From Burkholderiaceae bacterium (lineage in GTDB: Bacteria > Pseudomonadota > Gammaproteobacteria > Burkholderiales > Burkholderiaceae), in assembly GCA_017998575.1 (NCBI GenBank), contig JAGOCV010000286.1:1-5188 (forward strand): a DNA stretch of 5,188 nt, read 5' to 3'. Positions 1 to 4,857 of the stretch are shown here, in pieces. Below the pieces are notes generated by a model. The model saw only the letters and a program-made list of their open reading frames with translations, had not been told where the DNA came from and searched no databases. The first letter of the stretch is position 1. Each line of letters opens with the position of its first letter. A program made the position numbers and the translations under genes.

Positions 1-949
1 CCACCAGATCATCTGGTTCCGCCCCGAGCGCGTGCGCGCGATCCGCTGGGCCGGCGAGCCGCGCAAGCCCAAGGTGCAGTCCGATGGCCGCATCCATCCG
101 CGTCTGAGCTTCGACGGCTGGCAGGAGCTGGTGCGCGGCCAGTCCGCGCCCTGGAGTGCCGCCCAGCTCAACGCGGCGCACGAGTTGCGCCAGGCGCTGA
201 TCGGCATCGTGCTCAAGCGCGCCGAGGAGATGGCCAAGGTGGTCACCGAACTGACGCGCGTCAACAAGGAGCTGGAGGCGTTCTCGTACACCGTCTCGCA
301 CGACCTGCGCGCGCCCATGCGTCACATCTCTGGCTACGTCGATCTGGTCCTCGAAGGCGCCAGCGGCAAGCTCAGCGACAACGAGAACCGTTATCTCGCG
401 CACGCCAAGGACGCCGCCACCTACGCCGCGCAACTGGTCGACGGCCTGCTGGATTTCTCGCGCATGGGGCGCTCGGCGCTCAAGCGCGCCGACGTGGATG
501 CGGACCAGCTCGTTGCCGCCATCGTGCGCGACGCGAAGCGGCTGGCCGGAGCACGCCGGATCGAATGGTCGGTGGCGCCCGGCCTGCCGCACCTGTGGGC
601 CGATCCGGTGCTCATCGAGACCGCAGTAGGAAACCTGATCTCCAACGCCGTCAAGTACACGCAGCAGCGCGACGACGCGCACATCGAGGTGCGACCGGTG
701 TCCACGCCCGCCGGCGAGGGCCTCGAAGTCGCCGACAATGGCGTCGGCTTCGACATGCCATACGCAGGCAAGCTCTTCGGCGTCTTCCAGCGGCTGCACA
801 GCTCGGAGGCGTTCGAAGGCACGGGCATCGGCCTGGCCACGCTGCGGCGGATCGTCGAGCGCCACGGTGGCACGGTATGGGCCCGCGGCGAACCCGGCCG
901 GGGCGCCACGTTCGGCTTCACCCTGCCGCGCGCGCCAGCCGCCCCCTGA
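1..949 (+). CDS. bphP: Bacteriophytochrome sensor histidine kinase, C-terminal part (5' end outside window)
   Basis: Red/far-red photoreceptor kinase that autophosphorylates on His and passes phosphate to a response regulator; presumably cytosolic. The frame is open from base 2, and the GTG at 32 is an internal Val, not a start. The end of the PHY domain is visible. All three tongue motifs are present: WAG (47-55), PRLSF (98-112, the PRxSF motif) and WQE (119-127, the WxE motif). A helical linker leads into HisKA, with the phospho-acceptor His in the SHDLRAP H-box (His codon 299-301). HATPase_c follows: N-box NLISNAVKYT (Asn codon 644-646), G1 box DNGVGF (Asp codon 734-736), F-box near FGVFQRLH, and G2 box GTGIG (from 818). 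All catalytic landmarks look intact. The PAS and GAF domains, the biliverdin-binding Cys and any heme oxygenase gene would lie upstream. A response regulator follows after 33 nt. Phytochrome identity rests on the tongue motifs; the kinase assignment is near certain. Confidence 0.88.
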   Translation, partial: HQIIWFRPERVRAIRWAGEPRKPKVQSDGRIHPRLSFDGWQELVRGQSAPWSAAQLNAAHELRQALIGIVLKRAEEMAKVVTELTRVNKELEAFSYTVSHDLRAPMRHISGYVDLVLEGASGKLSDNENRYLAHAKDAATYAAQLVDGLLDFSRMGRSALKRADVDADQLVAAIVRDAKRLAGARRIEWSVAPGLPHLWADPVLIETAVGNLISNAVKYTQQRDDAHIEVRPVSTPAGEGLEVADNGVGFDMPYAGKLFGVFQRLHSSEAFEGTGIGLATLRRIVERHGGTVWARGEPGRGATFGFTLPRAPAAP

Positions 950-982
950 GCCAACCAGGAAAAACAAAGAAAGAACACCCCG
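950..982 (+). promoter_or_regulatory. A-rich leader of the response-regulator gene
   Basis: This 33-nt spacer between the kinase stop and the response-regulator start is strikingly purine- and A-rich for so GC-rich a window (aggaaaaacaaagaaagaa, 956-974). It contains AGGA, but that lies about 24 nt upstream of the ATG, too far for a normal Shine-Dalgarno. GAAAG, about 9 nt upstream of the ATG, is the better-placed weak ribosome-binding site. I see no promoter here, so the regulator is probably read through from the kinase gene. Confidence 0.4.
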
Positions 983-1438
983 ATGCTCAAACCCATCCTG
1001 CTGGTCGAAGACGACAAGCGAGATCTCGAACTGACCTTGCTGGCGCTCGAACGCAGCCAGCTCGCCAACGAAGTGGTCGTGACCCGTGATGGCGAGCAGG
1101 CGCTGAATTACCTACGCCGTCAGGGAGAATACGCCGGCCGCAGCGAAGGCAATCCGTCGCTGCTGCTGCTGGACCTCAAGCTGCCCAAGATCAACGGGCT
1201 CGAGGTGCTGGAGCAGGTGCGCGCGTCCGAGCAGTTGCGCAGCATTCCGGTGGTGATGCTCACCTCTTCGCACGAAGAATCCGACGTACTCAGGAGCTAC
1301 CAGCTCGGCGTCAATGCCTACGTCGTCAAGCCGGTGGAATTCAAGCAGTTCGTCGAGGCCATCTCCGACCTGGGCATGTTCTGGGCCCTGCTCAACGAAC
1401 CGCCACCGGGCTCGCAGCGCGTGAGGCGGCAGGGCTGA
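983..1438 (+). CDS. bphR: Single-domain response regulator, Rcp1/CheY-like phytochrome partner
   Basis: Probable phosphoacceptor for the upstream phytochrome kinase. The 151-residue protein is essentially one receiver (REC) domain. Visible landmarks are the acidic pair D10-D11 (LLVEDD), the phospho-acceptor D64 in LLLLDLKLPKING, the switch T94 (VMLTSS) and the invariant K116 (VVKPVEF). The extended loop around residues 45-57 and the C-terminal FWALLNEPPP segment are typical of Rcp1-type regulators encoded next to phytochromes, as opposed to chemotaxis CheY. There is no DNA-binding or enzymatic output domain, so its target is unknown; it could signal by protein contact or act as a phosphate relay. 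The start is the first ATG after the kinase stop and immediately precedes the conserved first beta-strand. The stop is 1 nt before the next gene's ATG. The symbol bphR is given by context and family, not from a distinguishing motif. Confidence 0.9.
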   Translation: MLKPILLVEDDKRDLELTLLALERSQLANEVVVTRDGEQALNYLRRQGEYAGRSEGNPSLLLLDLKLPKINGLEVLEQVRASEQLRSIPVVMLTSSHEESDVLRSYQLGVNAYVVKPVEFKQFVEAISDLGMFWALLNEPPPGSQRVRRQG

Positions 1439-1439
1439 G

Positions 1440-1709
1440 ATGGCGGCTTCCAGCGAGGTCATCCGTCGCGTCGAGGAAGGCGGCTGGACACTCGTGTTCA
1501 CGCGCGGCGCCGAAGACAACGACGACTATCTCTACCACAGCGTGCAGATCGTGCAGGGCGAGACGTCGCGCAGCCGCATCACGGTCTCCAAGCCCGAGAT
1601 GTCATCCGACGCCGTGCTGCGCCTGCTGGAGCGGCGCGCGCGTGCCTGGATCGTCGATTACCAGTCGCGCGCGGTCGAGCCGCCCCCCGGCGCGCAACCG
1701 CTGACCTGA
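1440..1709 (+). CDS. Uncharacterised 89-residue protein, third gene of the phytochrome operon
   Basis: I do not recognise this family. The ATG lies 1 nt after the response-regulator stop, and the upstream run gaggcggcaggg can serve as a Shine-Dalgarno inside the previous gene, so translational coupling is likely. The protein looks small, soluble and folded. It starts with a short amphipathic stretch (SEVIRRVEEGG), followed by a probable beta hairpin (WTLVF around 16-20, an acidic turn AEDNDD at 24-29, then YLYHSVQIV) and a further strand (RITVS, 46-50). A charged helix rich in Arg and Leu follows (about 55-72, DAVLRLLERRARAW), then a Pro-rich tail. There is no signal peptide, membrane segment or Cys motif. 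Codon use resembles the neighbours, and the ORF is bounded tightly by an upstream stop and a convergent gene, which argues that it is real. A role in the phytochrome pathway is inferred from position only. Confidence 0.72.
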   Translation: MAASSEVIRRVEEGGWTLVFTRGAEDNDDYLYHSVQIVQGETSRSRITVSKPEMSSDAVLRLLERRARAWIVDYQSRAVEPPPGAQPLT

Positions 1710-1711
1710 GC

Positions 1712-1732
1712 TGGCGGCTCAGCCAGCCGCCA
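1712..1732. terminator. Hairpin at the convergent gene junction, possible bidirectional terminator
   Basis: TGGCGGCT (1712-1719) pairs perfectly with AGCCGCCA (1725-1732) around a 5-nt loop, giving an 8-bp GC-rich stem 2 nt past the stop of the 89-residue gene. It covers the stop codon of the LysR gene on the other strand. A third copy, GGCGGCT at 1734-1740, could compete for the middle arm. No T-tract follows on either strand, so this is not a classical intrinsic terminator. Part of the repetition also encodes the Ala/Val-rich C-terminus of the LysR protein. Confidence 0.35.
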
Positions 1733-2633
1733 CGGCGGCTTCGACGCGGTAGTGTTCCAGTAGCCTGTCCAGCAGATCTTGCGATGCGGCGGGAAGCTTT
1801 TCGCCGCTGCGCACCAGCGCCTGGCGCTCACGCGTGCGCCATTCGTCGGTCAACTCCACGAGTGCGAGTCCGGCGCCGTCCAGGTGGCGGCTGGCCGCGC
1901 TTTCGGGCACCACCCCCACCCCCACGCCCGCGCCGATCATCAGGCACATGGCGTCAAAGCTGGCCAGTTGCACGCGCAGCCGCAACGGCCGCCCCAGCCG
2001 TTCGGTGACCTGGCTGAGGAATGCCTGCAACGTGCTGCCGGCATGCATGCCCACGTGCGGCTCCTGCAGCGTGTCCGCGAAGGCGATCCGGCGACGGCGC
2101 GCCAGCCGATGACCGCGCGGCACGGCCAGCACCAGCCGGTCGGTGCTGAAGTGGATGGCCGTGAGGCCGAGCGTGTCCACGCGGCCGGCGACGATGCCCA
2201 GGTCGGCGCGGCCTTCGACCACATCGCGGGCGATCTCGGGGTTGGGCTTCTCGCGCAGATCGACGCTGTAGCCGGGATTGGTGGCCAGCCAGGCCGCCAG
2301 CACGCCCGGCAGGAAATCGGTGACGGCCGTGGTGTTGGCGAACACGCGCACGTGGCCGCGCGAGCCGGCGCCGTAATCGAGCAGGTCGGTGCGCAGCCGC
2401 TCGGCCTGGTGCAGCACCAGGCGGGCGTGGTGCAGCACGGCCTCTCCCGCGGGAAGCAGGCTGACGCCGCGCGCCTCGCGCGCCAGCAGGGGCAGGCCTG
2501 CGCGCGATTCCATCGCCTTGATGCGCGCGCTGGCCGCTGCCAGCGACAGGTGTTGCTGCTGCGCGGCGCGCGTGAGGTTGCGGTGCTCGGCTGCAGCAAC
2601 GAACAGGCGCAGGTCGGTCAGGTCGAAATTCAT
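1719..2633 (-). CDS. LysR-type transcriptional regulator, probable regulator of the divergent itaconate-type operon
   Basis: A 304-residue protein of normal LysR length. The N-terminal winged helix-turn-helix is clear: DLRLFVAAAEHRNLTRAA, then recognition-helix region LAAASARIKAMESRAG (about 31-46), then the wing LLAREARGVSLLPAGE (about 49-64). A linker helix runs to about residue 88. The periplasmic-binding-protein-like effector domain begins near residue 92 (GHVRVFANTT), with the family signatures RADLGIVAG (142-150) and GAGVGVGVVPE (234-244). The ATG at 2631-2633 is placed normally relative to the helix-turn-helix; only a weak GGG lies upstream as ribosome-binding site. It is divergent from the hydratase gene across a short intergenic region with a T-N11-A palindrome, the usual arrangement for a LysR protein that controls its neighbour and itself. 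The ligand is inferred to be itaconate or a related acid by analogy with the P. aeruginosa locus; the sequence itself does not show it. Confidence 0.92.
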   Translation of the reverse strand: MNFDLTDLRLFVAAAEHRNLTRAAQQQHLSLAAASARIKAMESRAGLPLLAREARGVSLLPAGEAVLHHARLVLHQAERLRTDLLDYGAGSRGHVRVFANTTAVTDFLPGVLAAWLATNPGYSVDLREKPNPEIARDVVEGRADLGIVAGRVDTLGLTAIHFSTDRLVLAVPRGHRLARRRRIAFADTLQEPHVGMHAGSTLQAFLSQVTERLGRPLRLRVQLASFDAMCLMIGAGVGVGVVPESAASRHLDGAGLALVELTDEWRTRERQALVRSGEKLPAASQDLLDRLLEHYRVEAAVAAG

Positions 2634-2650
2634 GGCCCGGCCATGCTACT

Positions 2651-2677
2651 GCAGCCTTCGTTGATTCCGAAGCCTGC
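2651..2677. promoter_or_regulatory. Candidate LysR operator: 10-bp inverted repeat with T-N11-A core
   Basis: GCAGCCTTCG (2651-2660) and CGAAGCCTGC (2668-2677) are complementary at 9 of 10 positions (the mismatch is 2655/2673) around the 7-nt spacer TTGATTC. The inner part reads TCG-N7-CGA, with T2658 and A2670 exactly 11 bases apart, the T-N11-A form of LysR recognition sites. It starts 18 bp from the LysR start codon and ends 87 bp upstream of the hydratase ATG. Binding is not demonstrated. Confidence 0.6.
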
Positions 2678-2734
2678 GTCGTGGATTCATTGATTGTCAT
2701 TCGTCGCGCCGCGCGGCATCATCGTCCATCCTTC

Positions 2735-2749
2735 GGATTCCCGGGATCC
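2735..2749. repeat. Short imperfect dyad in the probable 5' leader of the hydratase gene
   Basis: GGATTCCC (2735-2742) and GGGATCC (2743-2749) form a dyad centred on CCCGGG with one extra T in the left arm. It ends 15 nt before the hydratase ATG. It has essentially no loop, so as RNA it would lose central pairs; it could be a protein-binding half-site pair or chance. Confidence 0.2.
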
Positions 2750-2764
2750 TCACCCCAACCGCCG

Positions 2765-3652
2765 ATGCAGCAGGCCACCTCTTCTTCCACACCGCTCGAC
2801 GTCACTTCGCTGCAGGCCTGGCAGGGCCGCAGCGAGACGCTGGACGATCGCATCACGGCCGCGCCGCTGGCGGCGCTGTCGGCCACGCTCGATCGCGACG
2901 ACGCGCCGCCGGCCGATGGCACGCTGCTGCCGCCGTTGTGGCATTGGCTGTTCTTCCTGCCCATGGCCCCGCAGCACGAGATCGGCGCCGACGGCCATGC
3001 CAGGCGTGGCGGCTTCCTGCCGCCCGTGCCGCTGCCGCGCCGCATGTGGGCCGGCGGACGCCTGCAGTGGCATGCGCCGCTGGCCGTGGGCGACGCGATG
3101 CGGCGCGTCTCGCGCATCGAATCGGTCACGCACAAGAGCGGGCGCAGCGGCGAGATGGTTTTCGTGCTCGTGCGTCACGAGTTGCACGGCCCGGGCGGCC
3201 TGGCGCTCTCCGAGGAACACGACATCGTCTATCGCGCCGCAGCGCAGCCGGGCGATCCGGCACCCGCGCCAGCGCCGGCTCCGGCCACCGCCGCGTTCTC
3301 GCGCGAGTTGCTCGCCGATCCGGTGCTGCTGTTCCGCTATTCCGCCCTCACCTTCAACGGCCACCGCATTCACTACGACCGCCCGTACGCGACACAGCAG
3401 GAGGGCTACCCCGGACTCGTGGTGCATGGTCCGCTGATCGCCACGCTGCTGGTCGACCTGCTGCGGCGCGAGCACCCGGGCCGGCATCTGGCGCGCTTTT
3501 CGTTCCGCGCCGTGCGCCCCACCTTCGACCAGCATGTCCTGCGCGTGTGCGGCCAGCCCGCGCAAGGCGGCGACGGCAACGCGTTCCGCCTGTGGGCGCA
3601 GGACCACGAAGGCTTCCTCACCATGCAGGCCGAAGCCGAACTCTCCCCCTGA
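2765..3652 (+). CDS. ich: FAS1-like/MaoC-type acyl-CoA hydratase (HTD2 family), probable itaconyl-CoA hydratase
   Basis: Probable hydratase converting itaconyl-CoA (or mesaconyl-CoA) to citramalyl-CoA. From the ATG at 2765 the protein is 295 residues, typical for this double-hotdog family. The N-terminal hotdog is about 10-160, with the family stretch LPPLWHWLFFLP (55-66) and FLPPVPLPRRMWAGGRL (84-100). An Ala-Pro linker (about 165-173) follows. The C-terminal hotdog carries the hydratase signature YSALTFNGHRIHYD (192-205), with N198 and H203 as likely active-site residues, then YPGLVVHGPLIATLL (215-229). In-frame GTG at 2681 would add 28 residues, but it lacks a Shine-Dalgarno and abuts the candidate operator. 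No strong ribosome-binding site precedes 2765 either (GGGA is 18 nt away), so the start is likely but not certain. The gene leads the operon, 21 nt before the acyl-CoA dehydrogenase gene. The family is clear; the substrate is inferred from the LysR, dehydrogenase and CoA-transferase neighbours. Mesaconyl-C4-CoA hydratase is the main alternative. Confidence 0.8.
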   Translation: MQQATSSSTPLDVTSLQAWQGRSETLDDRITAAPLAALSATLDRDDAPPADGTLLPPLWHWLFFLPMAPQHEIGADGHARRGGFLPPVPLPRRMWAGGRLQWHAPLAVGDAMRRVSRIESVTHKSGRSGEMVFVLVRHELHGPGGLALSEEHDIVYRAAAQPGDPAPAPAPAPATAAFSRELLADPVLLFRYSALTFNGHRIHYDRPYATQQEGYPGLVVHGPLIATLLVDLLRREHPGRHLARFSFRAVRPTFDQHVLRVCGQPAQGGDGNAFRLWAQDHEGFLTMQAEAELSP

Positions 3653-3673
3653 ATTCCAGCCGAGAACCACGCC

Positions 3674-4840
3674 ATGATCCCGACCCAGTTCGACGACCGC
3701 TTCCCCGACATCCGCGATGCCGTGCGCGCACTGTGCGCCGAGTTCCCCGACGAATACCACCGCAAGGTGGACGAGGCGCGCGCCTATCCCGAGGCCTTCG
3801 TCGATGCGTTGACCAGGGCAGGCTGGATGGCCGCGCTGATCCCGCAGGAATACGGTGGCTCGGGCCTGGGCCTGGCCGAGGCCTCGGTGATCATGGAAGA
3901 GATCAACCGCTCGGGCGGCAACTCGGGCGCATGCCATGGGCAGATGTACAACATGGGCACGCTGCTGCGCCACGGCTCGAACGCGCAGAAGGAGCTCTAC
4001 CTGCCCCGCATCGCCAGCGGCGAGTGGCGCCTGCAGTCCATGGGCGTGACCGAGCCCACCACCGGCACCGACACCACGAAGATCAAGACCACCGCCGTGA
4101 AGAAGGGCGACCGCTACGTCGTCAACGGCCAGAAGGTGTGGATCAGCCGCGTGCAGCACAGCGACTGGATGATCCTGCTGGCGCGCACCACGCCGCTGGC
4201 CGAGGTGAAGAAGAAATCCGACGGCATGTCGATTTTCATGGTGGACCTGCGCGCGGCCGAGAAGAGCGGCATGGCCGTGCGGCCCATTCCCAACATGGTC
4301 AACCACGAGACGAACGAGCTGTTCTTCGAGAACCTGGAGATCCCGGCGGAGAACCTCATCGGCCAGGAAGGCCAGGGCTTCAGGTACATCCTCGACGGGC
4401 TCAACGCCGAGCGCACGCTGATCGCCGCCGAGTGCATCGGCGACGGCTACTGGTTCCTCGATCGGGTGACGAAGTACGTGAGCGAGCGCGAGGTGTTCGG
4501 CCGCCCCATCGGGCAGAACCAGGGCGTGCAGTTTCCCATCGCCGATGCGTACATCGAGGTCGAGGCCGCCAACCTCATGCGCTGGGAAGCCTGCGCGAAG
4601 TTCGATGCCCGCCAGCCCTGCGGCGCGCAGGCCAACATGGCCAAGTACCTGGCCGCCAAGGCCAGCTGGGAAGCGGCCAACGCGGCGATCCAGTTCCACG
4701 GCGGCTTCGGCTTCGCCTGCGAATACGACGTGGAGCGCAAGTTCCGCGAGACGCGCCTCTACCAGGTGGCGCCCGTGTCCACCAACATGATCTATTCGTA
4801 CGTGGCCGAGCACATCCTCGGCCTGCCGCGATCGTTCTGA
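3674..4840 (+). CDS. Acyl-CoA dehydrogenase family flavoprotein
   Basis: FAD-dependent alpha,beta-dehydrogenation of a CoA thioester is expected, with electrons passed to electron-transferring flavoprotein. The 388 residues match the family's usual length. The N-terminal helical domain includes AALIPQEYGGSGLG (53-66). The middle domain has the flavin-site motif MGVTEPTTGTD (123-133), then NGQKVWIS (151-158). The C-terminal domain has REVFGRPIGQNQGVQFPIAD (272-291), then QFHGGFGF (340-347) and ERKFRETRLY (354-363). The usual C-terminal catalytic Glu (YEGT in medium-chain enzymes) is absent: the aligned segment reads VAPVST, with Pro367. Glu246 in GLNAER lies where isovaleryl- and long-chain acyl-CoA dehydrogenases place their base, so it is the probable catalytic residue. 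A weak GAGA precedes the ATG by about 8 nt. A dehydrogenase is not needed for itaconate cleavage, but P. aeruginosa PA0879 occupies the same place in its itaconate operon. The true substrate is unknown; a branched C5 acyl- or dicarboxyl-CoA is plausible. Confidence 0.93.
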   Translation: MIPTQFDDRFPDIRDAVRALCAEFPDEYHRKVDEARAYPEAFVDALTRAGWMAALIPQEYGGSGLGLAEASVIMEEINRSGGNSGACHGQMYNMGTLLRHGSNAQKELYLPRIASGEWRLQSMGVTEPTTGTDTTKIKTTAVKKGDRYVVNGQKVWISRVQHSDWMILLARTTPLAEVKKKSDGMSIFMVDLRAAEKSGMAVRPIPNMVNHETNELFFENLEIPAENLIGQEGQGFRYILDGLNAERTLIAAECIGDGYWFLDRVTKYVSEREVFGRPIGQNQGVQFPIADAYIEVEAANLMRWEACAKFDARQPCGAQANMAKYLAAKASWEAANAAIQFHGGFGFACEYDVERKFRETRLYQVAPVSTNMIYSYVAEHILGLPRSF

Positions 4841-4845
4841 AGCCC

Positions 4846-4850
4846 AGGAG
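4846..4850 (+). promoter_or_regulatory. Shine-Dalgarno of the CoA-transferase gene
   Basis: AGGAG followed by a 7-nt spacer (tgccgcc) and ATG at 4858. This is the best ribosome-binding site in the window and it fixes the start of the downstream gene, which lies 17 nt after the dehydrogenase stop. Confidence 0.8.
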
Positions 4851-4857
4851 TGCCGCC

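Larger units (their letters stand above)
2634..2764. promoter_or_regulatory. Divergent promoter region between the LysR gene and the hydratase operon
   Basis: This 131-bp spacer separates the two divergent ATG codons. It contains a local AT-rich patch (about 2682-2702, roughly two-thirds A+T) in otherwise GC-rich sequence. It also holds a strong inverted repeat (2651-2677) and two copies of TTGATT (2661-2666 and 2690-2695). I cannot assign a convincing -35/-10 pair; TTGATT at 2661 could be a -35, but its partner near 2684-2690 is poor, as expected of an activator-dependent promoter. The region most likely carries both promoters. Confidence 0.6.

Noticed and set aside
32..949. GTG at 32 as the true start of a short stand-alone histidine kinase.
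   Set aside because: The frame is open to the window edge, and the codons before it (HQIIWFRPER) belong to the PHY domain, so the gene extends upstream.
565..1089. Overlapping + strand open frames across the kinase 3' end and regulator 5' end, suggesting a frameshift or fusion.
   Set aside because: The kinase and regulator frames are each intact with all motifs and end and start cleanly at 949 and 983. The overlapping frames translate to Arg/Ala-rich low-complexity sequence.
1779..2693. A 304-codon + strand open frame opposite the LysR gene.
   Set aside because: The LysR frame has clear helix-turn-helix and effector-domain signatures. The opposing frame is rich in Gln, His, Gly and Ala without motifs, and is a composition shadow.
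2740..2751. Adjacent SmaI (CCCGGG) and BamHI (GGATCC) sites resembling a cloning-vector polylinker.
   Set aside because: Similarity to a polylinker stops after about a dozen bases and lacks the flanking KpnI and XbaI sites. Coding context on both sides is consistent with one continuous native locus, so coincidence is more likely than vector sequence.
2681..2764. GTG at 2681 as the start of the hydratase, giving 323 residues.
   Set aside because: The extra 28 residues are basic and unstructured, there is no Shine-Dalgarno before the GTG, and this would place translation start 3 nt after the candidate operator. ATG at 2765 gives the normal family length.
2750..4813. A 687-codon open frame on the - strand opposite the hydratase and dehydrogenase genes.
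   Set aside because: The translation is dominated by Ala, Gly, His, Leu, Val and Arg with no domain pattern. It mirrors strongly supported + strand genes, and in GC-rich DNA with G/C third positions the antisense frame stays open by composition.
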